This document shows positions 7,343-15,634 of a stretch of DNA of 36,002 bases, piece after piece (the first letter of the stretch is position 1; each line of letters starts with the position of its first letter). The notes beneath the pieces were generated by a model, which was not told where the DNA came from, did not search any database, and saw only the letters and a list, made by a program, of their open reading frames with translations. The stretch lies in assembly GCA_002720935.1 (NCBI GenBank), contig PBIV01000022.1, positions 11,815 through 47,816 on the forward strand. Direction: 5' to 3'. The translations under genes and the position numbers were made by a program. This stretch comes from Rickettsiales bacterium. GTDB taxonomy: Bacteria; Pseudomonadota; Alphaproteobacteria; Micavibrionales; GCA-2720935.

Positions 7343-8725
7343 ATGATTAAATTTCCTTCCATTAAAAGAGGCATGTTTTTATTGCGCAGGCGTTTTATAC
7401 CGCAATCATTATTTGCAAGATCATTATTGATCTTGATTGTGCCTGCTTTTTTAACACAAGCAATTGCGACCTTTATTTTCTTTGATCGTCACTGGGATAA
7501 TATGACGAAACGCTTGGCTGAAGCTGTGGCAGGTGAGATTTATATGATTGCTGAACATGTTGATGAGGTTGTTGCGGGCGGCGAAGAGGACAGTATTAAA
7601 TTTGTAAAAAATATTGCACGATCTTTGCGCCTTTACGTGAGTTATGAAACAGGTGTGACAGAATTACCAAAAGTACTTCCCGATGATAAATGGAATTCTT
7701 CTGTTATTCCAACAGTTAAGAAAGCTTTGGATGAACAGGTTAAGCGCCCTTATAATTTGGGCTATATTGAGGATAAAGAATGGGTTGAAATTCAAGTCCT
7801 TGTGAATGATGGTTTGTTAACCGTTCAAGTGCCTGAAAAGCGTTTGTTTTCTTCTACCGTGTATATTTTTTTAGGCTGGATGATTGGCTCTCAAATCTTA
7901 CTGATGGCGATTGCTATTATCTTTATGCGCAATCAGATTAAACCTATTCGTAAACTGGCTTGGGCAGCGGATCGTTTTGGGCGCGGGCTGGATGTTCCAA
8001 TTTTAAAGCCAAGCGGGGCAAGAGAAGTGCGCGCCGCCATGATTGCTTTTAAGGAAATGTATGAAAGATTGCTTAAACAAATTGAGCAAAGAACATTAAT
8101 GTTGGCTGGTGTCTCACATGATTTAAAAACACCGCTTACCCGTATTCGTTTAGAATTATCCATGATGGATGAGGGCGAGGAAGTCGAGGAAATCAAAAAA
8201 GATTTAAATGAAATGCAACGCATGATTGAGGGGTATTTATCTTTTGCCCAAGATCAAAGCTCTACAACCGCAGAACGTGTAAATATCTATGATATTATTG
8301 AAGATCTTGCTTCAAAATATAAGCGCATGGATAAGGCTTTAGAAAAGGCGATCCAAAAAGATTTATGGTTACCACTTCGTATTCAGCAATTTGAAAGGGC
8401 GCTTGATAACCTGATCTCTAATGGTTTTAAATATGGACAAAAAGTTTGGGTGCGTGCCTATAAGCTTGGCAATTTCTTTGAAATTACAGTTGAGGATGAT
8501 GGGCCAGGAATTCCACAAGAAAAGTTTGAGGAAGTTTTTAAACCATTTTATAGGCTTGATCAGTCCCGTAATTTAGATACTGGTGGTGTGGGGGTAGGGC
8601 TTTCAATTTCAAAGGATATCGTTCATCAACATGGCGGTGAAATCTTCCTTGAAAACAGTCCCAAGGGCGGATTGCGCGTTGTGATTAGATTGCCAATCGG
8701 TGTGAGCTCACAAGAGGGTGTTTAG
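7343..8725 (+). CDS. EnvZ-like sensor histidine kinase
   Basis: A 460-residue membrane kinase, partner of the response regulator just upstream. Membrane segment 1 spans about 27-47 and segment 2 about 174-194, enclosing a periplasmic sensor of roughly 125 residues. A HAMP linker (196-248) leads to the phospho-acceptor helix AGVSHDLKTPLTRIRLEL with His259. The ATPase domain has the N box FERALDNLISNGFKYG (Asn356, Asn360), the G1 box EDDGPGIP, the F box FKPFYRLD and the G2 box GGVGVGLSISKDIV. This arrangement matches EnvZ-type kinases. The stop overlaps that of the converging TetR-like gene by a few bases (shared TTAG), so the two 3' ends have no room for a terminator. Confidence 0.92.
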   Translation: MIKFPSIKRGMFLLRRRFIPQSLFARSLLILIVPAFLTQAIATFIFFDRHWDNMTKRLAEAVAGEIYMIAEHVDEVVAGGEEDSIKFVKNIARSLRLYVSYETGVTELPKVLPDDKWNSSVIPTVKKALDEQVKRPYNLGYIEDKEWVEIQVLVNDGLLTVQVPEKRLFSSTVYIFLGWMIGSQILLMAIAIIFMRNQIKPIRKLAWAADRFGRGLDVPILKPSGAREVRAAMIAFKEMYERLLKQIEQRTLMLAGVSHDLKTPLTRIRLELSMMDEGEEVEEIKKDLNEMQRMIEGYLSFAQDQSSTTAERVNIYDIIEDLASKYKRMDKALEKAIQKDLWLPLRIQQFERALDNLISNGFKYGQKVWVRAYKLGNFFEITVEDDGPGIPQEKFEEVFKPFYRLDQSRNLDTGGVGVGLSISKDIVHQHGGEIFLENSPKGGLRVVIRLPIGVSSQEGV

Positions 8726-9312
8726 CCAAATTTGAATAAGCTATTTGCGATTTGTTCTGCAAAAGTGAGATGCTTATCAAGGGCGGCCATAGTTTTTCCC
8801 TTATCAACTGATTCATCTTCAAACCAGTTTTTACAACTGCGTAAGTAAATGTATGTAAATCCGATGATTTTGATTTCTGAAGTTGGGCACGAAATGTCAA
8901 TATCTGCTAATTGTAAGATCGAGCGCACCATATCTCTAAAATGAGGGATGCTCTTTAATACTAAAATTGGGTTCATCGGTAAGGTTTTAAAGATTTCATG
9001 CAAACCTGTTTTATAAGGTTCCATTAAATCAAAGCGCTCCATCATCAGCTCAAACAATTTTTCTTTTGTAGTCTCTGAACCGTCAAACAATTCTGGTGCA
9101 ATTTGTATGAGTTGGTCTGTAATATGTTCTTCGAATAAAACCATCACATCTTCTTTTGAAGACAGGCTAAAGGGAATATCTTTTGCAGAAATGCCCATGT
9201 CTTTTAAAATAAGATCAGGCGAAAGGCTTTGATAGCCTTTGGTTTCAATAACCTCAAACGCTTTATTTAGAAACGCGTCTTTATCAAATGCTTGTTTTTT
9301 AGATTTTGCCAT
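8722..9312 (-). CDS. TetR-like (COQ9-like fold) regulator
   Basis: A 196-residue, all-helical protein. Residues 10-57 look like a TetR N-terminal three-helix domain: AFLNKAFEVIETKGYQSLS, then a turn with ILKDMGISAKDIPF, then FSLSSKEDVMVLFEEHI in place of the usual FxxKxxLL end. The C-terminal part resembles the ligand-binding and dimer half of TetR proteins and of COQ9. The recognition helix is weakly conserved, so DNA binding is not certain; a lipid-binding COQ9-like role is the alternative. AAAGG lies eight bases before the ATG. It is divergent from the PfkB kinase gene over a 76-base spacer, where it could regulate itself and that gene. Confidence 0.6.
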   Translation of the reverse strand: MAKSKKQAFDKDAFLNKAFEVIETKGYQSLSPDLILKDMGISAKDIPFSLSSKEDVMVLFEEHITDQLIQIAPELFDGSETTKEKLFELMMERFDLMEPYKTGLHEIFKTLPMNPILVLKSIPHFRDMVRSILQLADIDISCPTSEIKIIGFTYIYLRSCKNWFEDESVDKGKTMAALDKHLTFAEQIANSLFKFG

Positions 9313-9388
9313 TCTTTAACCTTTAATTCTTTAACGAATATAGTATCTTTATAACATAAAAAAGTCACAGACTCATAAAGGAAATATC

Positions 9389-10423
9389 ATGTCAGATAAA
9401 TCTCACTATCATATTGTTGCCGTTGGAAATGCCATTGTTGATGTTATTGCATCATGCGATGAAGAAACGATCCAAAAAAACGGAATGAAAAAAGGCGTTA
9501 TGCAGCTTTTATTTGATGAGGATGAGGCCAAACGAATTTATTCAGTGATGCCAGCAGCCACAGAATCTTCTGGAGGTTCAGCGGGCAATACGGTTGCTGT
9601 TATGGCGGCACTTGGTGCAAAAGCGGGCTTTATTGGTAAGGTTGCAGATGATGAGCTGGGCGAGATTTTTACCCATGATATGCGTGCCATTGGTGTTGAG
9701 TATAATACACCAAAATTAAAAGACAGTGTGTTGACAGGGCGATCAATGATCTTGGTCACACCAGATGCAGAGCGCACAATGAACACTTATCTTGGCGCAT
9801 CTGTTGAATTTGAGGATACAGATATTGATGCTGATCTGATTAAAAAAGGCGAGATTTTATATTTAGAGGGCTATTTATTTGACCGCGACTTGGCAAAAAA
9901 AGCATTCCAAGACGCGGCCAATATTGCAAGACAAGCAAACCGCAAAGTGGCGATTACTTTATCAGATCCATTTTGTGTGGATCGACACCGTGAAGATTTC
10001 CAAAAGCTAATTCATGGTTCTGTTGATATCGTCTTTGCCAACAAAGATGAAGTCGCAGCCCTATATCCTGATTTGACCCTTGATGAAGCAATTCAAAAAT
10101 TATCATCCAATGTTGAAATCTTAGCCATGACAAAAGGGTCAGAAGGGGCGCTTATCGTAAAAGATGGAACGCATACAAATGTTGATGCCGTTGATATTAA
10201 TGTTGTTGATACAACGGGCGCTGGCGATGCGTTTGCAGCCGGGTTTATCTATGGCTTTACACATGGTTATGATTTAGAAGAGGCTGGGAAGTTGGGCTGT
10301 GCGTGCGCAGCAAAAGCAATCTCAGAACTGGGTGCCAGAATTACAAAAGATTTACCTGAATTTATTAAAGATAAAACAGGTCTTGATCTTAGCCAAAAGC
10401 AATCAATGGCAAAAGCGGTTTAA
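9389..10423 (+). CDS. PfkB-family carbohydrate/nucleoside kinase (adenosine kinase-like)
   Basis: A 344-residue cytoplasmic kinase of the ribokinase/PfkB family. The N-terminal signature is the glycine-rich substrate region SGGSAGNTVAVMAALGAKAG (61-80), continuing FIGKVADDELG. The C-terminal signature DTTGAGDAFAAGF (274-286) forms the anion hole, with Asp280 the expected catalytic base. Alphaproteobacterial homologues of this type are usually annotated as adenosine kinase. Ribokinase or fructokinase activity cannot be ruled out without the lid sequence comparison. An AAGGAAAT Shine-Dalgarno precedes the ATG. The YejA-like gene follows after five bases, so the two are likely one transcript. 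Confidence 0.82.
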   Translation: MSDKSHYHIVAVGNAIVDVIASCDEETIQKNGMKKGVMQLLFDEDEAKRIYSVMPAATESSGGSAGNTVAVMAALGAKAGFIGKVADDELGEIFTHDMRAIGVEYNTPKLKDSVLTGRSMILVTPDAERTMNTYLGASVEFEDTDIDADLIKKGEILYLEGYLFDRDLAKKAFQDAANIARQANRKVAITLSDPFCVDRHREDFQKLIHGSVDIVFANKDEVAALYPDLTLDEAIQKLSSNVEILAMTKGSEGALIVKDGTHTNVDAVDINVVDTTGAGDAFAAGFIYGFTHGYDLEEAGKLGCACAAKAISELGARITKDLPEFIKDKTGLDLSQKQSMAKAV

Positions 10424-10428
10424 ACGAT

Positions 10429-12267
10429 ATGATGAAAGCTTTCTTTAAATCCCTGATTGTTTTATTTGCCTTTTTTGTTGTTATCCAAACGGGACAAGCC
10501 CAAGAACCTTTGCATGATAATCATGATAAAGGAATGATGCATGGTCTTGCTATGCATGATGAACCAGCATTGGGTTTGAGCTTTAAACATTTTAAATATG
10601 CCAATCCAGACGCGCCAAAAGGCGGTGTTTTAAAACAAGCTGAAATCGGTACATTTGATAACCTTAATCCTAATATCATTAAGGGTAAGGCAGCAGCGGG
10701 AAGTGGCTTGATGTTTGGGCGCTTGATGGCAAGAAGCTGGGATGAACCATTTACACTGTACCCTTGGATTGCCAAAGGTGTGGAGATGCCAAAAGATCGC
10801 AAATGGATGATGTTCTTTCTTGATGAAAGGGCAAAATTTAGTGATGGTTCTCCAATCACGGCCACGGATGTTATTTTTACATTCAATACACTTAAGGCAA
10901 AAGGCCGTCCAAATTTTAGGAATGTCTATGGTCTGGTTAAGGATGTGATCAGACATGATCAATACACGGTTGAGTTTAGGTTTAGTGATAAGGCAGATTT
11001 AGAAACCCCAATCATTATGGGCTTGATGCCAGTTTATTCAAAAGCCTACTGGAAGGATAAAGATTTTGAGGCAACAACATTAGAGCCATTTGTCTCAAGC
11101 GGGCCTTATAAAGTTGATAATATTCTACCAGGTCGTCAAATTACCTATTCAAGGATTAAAGATTATTGGGCAAAAGATATCCCATCTTTAAAAGGACAAT
11201 ATAATTTTGATAAAATGGTTTTTGATTATTACCGTGATGAAAATGTGATGTTCCAAGCTTTGCAAGCGGGGAAACTTGATTATCATCTGGAGCAAGACCC
11301 AAGTCGCTGGCAGACACAATATAATTTTTCTAGTTTAACTGATGGTACGTTTGAGCAAAAGAAACTCAAACATAATCGCCCAGAATGGGTAAAAGCCATG
11401 ATCATGAATACAAGGCGTGAACCATTTAAAAATATTCGTGTAAGGCGAGCATTATCTTTGGCGTTTGATGCAGAATGGGTTAACCGTACTTTTTACCAAG
11501 ACCAGTTTAATCGCATTAAATCAATCTATCCTAATTCTGAATTAGCGTTTAGAAAAGCGATGCCACCAGAACAACAAGCGATGATTGAAGCAATTGGCTA
11601 TGATGAGAGCTTTGATGAAAGACGCATTACTTTTATGAAAGAGGGGTCATCAAAATTTGCTAAGAATAATTTTAGACAAAAATTACAACAGGCAAAAATC
11701 TTCCTCGAGCGTGCTGGCTATAAGGTTAATTCATCGGGAACCTTAATTCATAATGAAACGAAAAAACCCTTAAAATTTGAAATTCTTTTACAAGATCCAG
11801 AACAAGAAAAGGTTGCTTTATTCTATGCATCTCATTTAAGGAAACTTGGAATTCTTCCAACAATTCGTAGTGTTGATAGCGCCCAGTTCTTTGCCCGTTT
11901 GAATGATTTTGATTTTGATATGGTGTTCTTTAAATGGCACTCAACTTTATCGCCAGGCAATGAGCAATTATTTTATTGGGGATCAAAATTCGTTGATCTA
12001 AAGGGAAGCCGAAATTATGCAGGCATTAATTCTAAACTTGTTGATGGCTTGGTTAGTAAAATGACGAGCACCCAATCAAGAGATGAATTGGTCACAGCAG
12101 CTAGGGCTTTGGATAGAACAATTATGTCGGGCTATTACTTTATTCCATTATTCTTTGATGGCTATGATCGCATTCTGCATAAAAGCTATTTAAAATATCC
12201 TGAATATACATCTTTATATGGGCCTGTGATTGAAAGCTGGTGGGCACAAAATCCAGTATCTCAATAA
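10429..12267 (+). CDS. Periplasmic peptide-binding protein of an ABC transporter (SBP family 5, YejA-like)
   Basis: A 612-residue secreted solute-binding protein. Residues 1-24 form a Sec signal peptide (two lysines, the hydrophobic core SLIVLFAFFVVIQ, cleavage after GQA). The mature start HGLAMHDEPALG, then FKHFKYANPDAPKGG and IGTFDNLNP, is the signature of the YejA/DppA-like branch that binds oligopeptides or microcin-type peptides. Length is close to E. coli YejA (604). The family core ISP-type segment appears as RRALSLAFDAEWVNRTFY. The usual yejBEF permease and ATPase genes do not follow; the next gene is an unrelated lipoprotein. Either the permease lies elsewhere or this protein serves another system. 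No clear Shine-Dalgarno; a second ATG directly follows the first. Confidence 0.88.
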   Translation: MMKAFFKSLIVLFAFFVVIQTGQAQEPLHDNHDKGMMHGLAMHDEPALGLSFKHFKYANPDAPKGGVLKQAEIGTFDNLNPNIIKGKAAAGSGLMFGRLMARSWDEPFTLYPWIAKGVEMPKDRKWMMFFLDERAKFSDGSPITATDVIFTFNTLKAKGRPNFRNVYGLVKDVIRHDQYTVEFRFSDKADLETPIIMGLMPVYSKAYWKDKDFEATTLEPFVSSGPYKVDNILPGRQITYSRIKDYWAKDIPSLKGQYNFDKMVFDYYRDENVMFQALQAGKLDYHLEQDPSRWQTQYNFSSLTDGTFEQKKLKHNRPEWVKAMIMNTRREPFKNIRVRRALSLAFDAEWVNRTFYQDQFNRIKSIYPNSELAFRKAMPPEQQAMIEAIGYDESFDERRITFMKEGSSKFAKNNFRQKLQQAKIFLERAGYKVNSSGTLIHNETKKPLKFEILLQDPEQEKVALFYASHLRKLGILPTIRSVDSAQFFARLNDFDFDMVFFKWHSTLSPGNEQLFYWGSKFVDLKGSRNYAGINSKLVDGLVSKMTSTQSRDELVTAARALDRTIMSGYYFIPLFFDGYDRILHKSYLKYPEYTSLYGPVIESWWAQNPVSQ

Positions 12268-12351
12268 ATAAAACTTTATTTGAAAAGAAAATCAGTTTAT
12301 TTTGATGCTCAAGATAAATGAATTCATCCACGAACAATTAAGAGATAATCG

Positions 12352-12906
12352 ATGAGATTAAATACAGTATCTAAAATTTATTCAGTTTTATTAATTTCAA
12401 CACTTGCCCTTGGCGCGTGTACTTACACACCAAATGCAGGTGGCCCAAAATATTGGCAGCGCATTGATACGCATTCAGCACTTTATTTACAAGGCGCAAA
12501 AGCACAACAAACATTAGAAGAAGATATGTCTCGTTGTGTGACTGAAATCGAAGAACTTGTTCGCCTAGGCGCTGTTCGTAAGAAATTACCTGAAGGGCAA
12601 GATTCGATGAGCGAATATAAAATTGATGCTGGCTCATCAGATGTTTATTGGAATGTTCCAATGCGCTATGGATACCGTTATGTTGATCATAGCCAATATC
12701 ATGATTTTGACAGCTGTATGCGTTACCGTGGTTGGAAGCGTGTTGCATTCAACGACTTTAAAACATTGCAATTATCACATGACACATATGATAAGCTGAA
12801 AAAAGATCGTTTGGATCAAACATCGCATGGTGCTGTTCACAGACGTGATGAAGATGGCGACCGCGTGAAGACATCGAACCCTGATTTCCAAGATTTAAAT
12901 CAGTAA
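12352..12906 (+). CDS. Putative lipoprotein of unknown function
   Basis: A 184-residue protein I do not recognise. Residues 1-22 form a lipoprotein signal (basic start MRLNTVSK, hydrophobic YSVLLISTLAL) ending in the lipobox LGAC with Cys23 as the predicted acylated residue. Lnt, encoded at 25,735-27,372, would finish the acylation. The mature part has two more cysteines, in MSRCVTE and FDSCMRYRGWKR, which could form a disulphide, and a charged polar tail. The CMRYRGW pattern is seen in several small lipoproteins, but I cannot name a family. There is an 84-base gap from the YejA-like gene, with only a weak AT-only inverted repeat, and eight bases to the GNAT gene. Confidence 0.75.
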   Translation: MRLNTVSKIYSVLLISTLALGACTYTPNAGGPKYWQRIDTHSALYLQGAKAQQTLEEDMSRCVTEIEELVRLGAVRKKLPEGQDSMSEYKIDAGSSDVYWNVPMRYGYRYVDHSQYHDFDSCMRYRGWKRVAFNDFKTLQLSHDTYDKLKKDRLDQTSHGAVHRRDEDGDRVKTSNPDFQDLNQ

Positions 12907-12914
12907 TTTAAAAA

Positions 12915-13406
12915 ATGAAGCTTCGTCTTGCCCAAAAAACTGATATGCCTTTGCTAATGCAATTAGGGCATTCAGTTTGGGCAAAGGGGCGTTCATTAGA
13001 AGACTTTACCCAATCATCAATTGAAAAGGATAAAACGACTAATCGGGACTGGTTAGTTTTGGTTTCTGATGATGATGAAGTCTTGTCTTCGCTTACGATA
13101 CAACCTTTAAATTATGATGGGCATTTTGGTTTTGGAAATGTAGTAACACCAGAACAACACCGTAAAAATGGATATTCATCACAATTAATCAAGCTAGCGA
13201 TTGAAGATTATTTAGCTAATAAAGGGGCTACTGCCTTTTTTCTATATTCAGAAGTGGATCCAAAAATCTATGAAAGTTTGGGTTTTAAAATTTTGCCAGA
13301 ACAGTTTCAAAACTTCTTGCCCAAAAGCTCTTATATGTGTGCATCTGATATGTATGATCAAATTGTAAATGATCCAGATTTTCAGCCACCTAAGGACTAT
13401 TACTGA
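12915..13406 (+). CDS. GNAT-family N-acetyltransferase
   Basis: A 163-residue, single-domain protein with the GNAT pattern: N-terminal MKLRLAQKTDMPLLMQL, the central strand HFGFGNVVTPEQHR, and the acetyl-CoA pyrophosphate loop region RKNGYSSQLIKLAIEDYL (a relaxed R-x-x-G-x-[GS] motif), then FLYSEVDPKIYESLGF, the usual beta5-alpha4 end of the fold. The substrate is unknown. It follows the lipoprotein gene by eight bases without a distinct Shine-Dalgarno, suggesting coupling. Its 3' end overlaps the converging glycosyltransferase gene by seven bases. Confidence 0.8.
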   Translation: MKLRLAQKTDMPLLMQLGHSVWAKGRSLEDFTQSSIEKDKTTNRDWLVLVSDDDEVLSSLTIQPLNYDGHFGFGNVVTPEQHRKNGYSSQLIKLAIEDYLANKGATAFFLYSEVDPKIYESLGFKILPEQFQNFLPKSSYMCASDMYDQIVNDPDFQPPKDYY

Positions 13407-14386
13407 TCGGTATTGACCTTTGATAGGACACTATTAACGGAGATAAAGGCGTCCTCTACACTCAAACTTTCCATCAATTGTTGTAGCTCATCTTCTGCCA
13501 GTGTGTCTTTCGTTATATTTAAATTTTCAAAGCTTTCTTTTGTGTGTGCAACTTCTGTGTAAGGGCCATATGGTGCGTAGGTCTTTACATCTGTTGGACC
13601 AAAAAAGCCAACCGTTGGAATGGCACTTGCCGCGGCACAATGCATTAACCCTGAATCATTACCGATAAATAAATCACATTTTGAGATGATCGCGGCTGCC
13701 TCAGCAGGCTTTGTCTTGGCAATGAAATCAAGCTGTTTATCTTGTTCAATTGAATCAAGGACAGGCTTTGCGTAATGCTCTTCGCCTGGGGCTGCAAATA
13801 CGGCCACATGAGCGTCTTTAAAATCGGAACGTTCTTCACGGATGCGCTTTATTAGCTCAATAAATTTTTCGGCTGGCCAAATTTTCCCAAGCCAATTGGC
13901 AGACGGGGCAACGGCTATAACTTTCTCACAGCCCTGAAGTGCCTTTGTTGCAAATTCATTTAATTCTGGTTGAAAGTATAATTTTGTATTTAAAATTTCA
14001 TCGGTTTTAAGCAAGCGTTGAAGCTGTTCAATTTTATGTGGGTATTTACCAGTTACTGAATCTGGCTTTTTATATTTTGAATCCCAAATAAATTTTTTAC
14101 CCGCCAACAATAAATGCGATGTTGCAGAGCCACGAATATCAATCACAATATCCCATTTTGTTGAAACTGTTTGCCACCAAAGTTTGAGCCAATGACGATT
14201 AAAGCTTAGCTTTTTCATTGGAATTGTTTCTTTTACTTGTGGAAACTGTGACAATAGCCCTAGGCCTAAAGAGCCACCTGCGACGGTTACTTCAGCATGG
14301 GCATAGTGGCGCTCTATATAATCCAAAATGGCTGTTGAAATAACACAATCTCCAAGACGGGTTGACGTGACAAATAAAATCTTCAT
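13400..14386 (-). CDS. Glycosyltransferase family 9 (heptosyltransferase-like)
   Basis: A 328-residue GT9 enzyme, the family of the LPS heptosyltransferases WaaC, WaaF and WaaQ. It opens with MKILFVTSTRLGDCVISTAI, equivalent to the conserved IR-x-x-x-x-GD acceptor loop (Asp13). The C-terminal half has the donor-site motifs PSANWLGKIWPAEKF and LFIGNDSGLMHCAAA (GNDSG at 242-246) followed by PTVGFFGPTD, all hallmark GT9 positions. It probably adds heptose or a related sugar to the inner core, in keeping with the hldD-like gene at the left edge; the exact acceptor is not visible. It is divergent from ygfZ over only 39 bases. Confidence 0.87.
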   Translation of the reverse strand: MKILFVTSTRLGDCVISTAILDYIERHYAHAEVTVAGGSLGLGLLSQFPQVKETIPMKKLSFNRHWLKLWWQTVSTKWDIVIDIRGSATSHLLLAGKKFIWDSKYKKPDSVTGKYPHKIEQLQRLLKTDEILNTKLYFQPELNEFATKALQGCEKVIAVAPSANWLGKIWPAEKFIELIKRIREERSDFKDAHVAVFAAPGEEHYAKPVLDSIEQDKQLDFIAKTKPAEAAAIISKCDLFIGNDSGLMHCAAASAIPTVGFFGPTDVKTYAPYGPYTEVAHTKESFENLNITKDTLAEDELQQLMESLSVEDAFISVNSVLSKVNTDQ

Positions 14387-14425
14387 ATTACTAACTGTTC
14401 TTTTTAAAATTATGGGTGTTTATAC

Positions 14426-15271
14426 ATGGATAAAATAACGTTTAATCTCAATCAAAATCAAGATAATCTAACACAGATTGAAGGTCGAGGCTTTATTAAA
14501 ATTAAGGGCGCGGATCGTTTTGAGTTTTTACAAGGGCTGATTACACAAGATGTTTTCAAATTAAAAAGCCAACCTTTGATCTATAGTTGTTTTTTAACTC
14601 CGCAGGGGCGTTATTTATTTGATTTCTTTATTTTTGAAGATAATGACGCGCTCGTGTTGGATTTAACCAAGGATCAGGCTGAGAAGTTTTTTAAGAAGCT
14701 AAAAATCTATAAGTTGCGCTCTAAAGTGTCTCTAGAGCTTCTTTTAGAAGAGGGGTATAGTGTTTCATACTATGTTGGCTCAAGTGCACCTCAAAATGTT
14801 TTAGGTGGCTCAGACCCCCGCAAAAACGATTTGGGGCATCGTCTTTATAATTTTAAAGCCCCTAAAGAGATGATTGAATTTTCTTATGATGATTATCGGT
14901 ATGCGAGTTCGATTATTGAAGGCGACCAAGATATGATCCAAGATAAATCAACATTGCTTGAATGCCGTATGGATGAGCTAAACGCCGTTGATTTTAAAAA
15001 AGGGTGTTATATCGGGCAAGAGCTAACGGCACGCACTCATTATCGTGGATTGTTAAAACGCAAACTTTATCATTTTAGCTATGATGGACAGATTGAAGCG
15101 GATTTAGACATCATCGATACCGATGGAAAGACGATTGGTACTATTCGCTCTAATCATGAAATTCAATCTGGTAAAGGATTTGGGTTTGCATTGATGAAGG
15201 TGTCTGAAGAGTTTCAAGGAAAAGAATTTGATATAAATGGTTTAAAGCTTTTCTTTAAAGTTCAGGATTAA
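14426..15271 (+). CDS. ygfZ: YgfZ/GcvT-like folate-binding protein
   Basis: A 281-residue relative of aminomethyltransferase GcvT, of the YgfZ/IBA57 type, which uses tetrahydrofolate to help assemble or repair [4Fe-4S] clusters, including the one in MiaB. The diagnostic motif K-G-C-Y-[IV]-G-Q-E is present at residues 192-199 (KGCYIGQE, conserved Cys). The N-terminal GcvT-like part has GRGFIKIKGADRFEFLQGL and LTPQGRYLFDFF. It is a single gene with its own very short divergent region. A strong terminator follows directly. The presence of MiaB at 30,474-31,862 is consistent with a local Fe-S need, but that link is known from E. coli, not shown here. Confidence 0.88.
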   Translation: MDKITFNLNQNQDNLTQIEGRGFIKIKGADRFEFLQGLITQDVFKLKSQPLIYSCFLTPQGRYLFDFFIFEDNDALVLDLTKDQAEKFFKKLKIYKLRSKVSLELLLEEGYSVSYYVGSSAPQNVLGGSDPRKNDLGHRLYNFKAPKEMIEFSYDDYRYASSIIEGDQDMIQDKSTLLECRMDELNAVDFKKGCYIGQELTARTHYRGLLKRKLYHFSYDGQIEADLDIIDTDGKTIGTIRSNHEIQSGKGFGFALMKVSEEFQGKEFDINGLKLFFKVQD

Positions 15272-15273
15272 AA

Positions 15274-15302
15274 AAAAGCGCTTCAAAATATGAGGCGCTT
15301 TT
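15274..15302. terminator. Bidirectional rho-independent terminator between ygfZ and rpsO
   Basis: The arms AAAAGCGCTTC (15,274-15,284) and GAGGCGCTTTT (15,292-15,302) pair over 11 positions with one G-T pair and a seven-base loop AAAATAT. A-runs flank the left and T-runs the right, so it can end transcription both from ygfZ (plus) and from rpsO (minus). Confidence 0.88.
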
Positions 15303-15331
15303 CTTTTTAAAATTCTTATAATTTTTGAAAA

Positions 15332-15604
15332 TTACTTTCTTAAACCTAATGATTTAATAAGCTTTTCATAGCGGTTAAGATCTTTTCTCTTTAAGTAATC
15401 AAGAAGCTTACGACGCTGGCTAACAAGGATTAATAGACCACGACGGCTATGGTAATCTTGTTTGTGCTCTTTCATGTGCTCTGTTAGGTTACGGATGCGC
15501 TCAGTTAAGATTGCAACTTGTACTTCTGGAGAACCTGTATCATTGGCGCCTTGAGCGTATTCTTTGATAAGTTCTTGTTTTCTTTCTGCAGTAATCGACA
15601 TCAT
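15332..15604 (-). CDS. rpsO: 30S ribosomal protein S15
   Basis: A 90-residue protein of canonical S15 length. The family motifs are complete: [32 protein letters not shown] and LLDYLKRKD. It binds 16S rRNA in the platform of the small subunit. A perfect AAAGGAG lies just before the ATG. It is last in the rimP-nusA-infB-rbfA-truB series and ends at the bidirectional terminator. In many bacteria pnp follows rpsO; here it does not. S15 often regulates its own mRNA, but the 30-base space to truB leaves little room for a leader, so any such structure would extend into the truB end. Confidence 0.97.
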   Translation of the reverse strand: MMSITAERKQELIKEYAQGANDTGSPEVQVAILTERIRNLTEHMKEHKQDYHSRRGLLILVSQRRKLLDYLKRKDLNRYEKLIKSLGLRK

Positions 15605-15634
15605 CTACTCCTTTATTTTAGTGTTTCGATCAAT

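Noticed and set aside
12268-12283. AT-only inverted repeat (AAATAAA/TTTATTT) after the YejA-like gene as a terminator
   Set aside because: The stem has no GC pairs and a two-base centre, so it would be too weak to be called a terminator.
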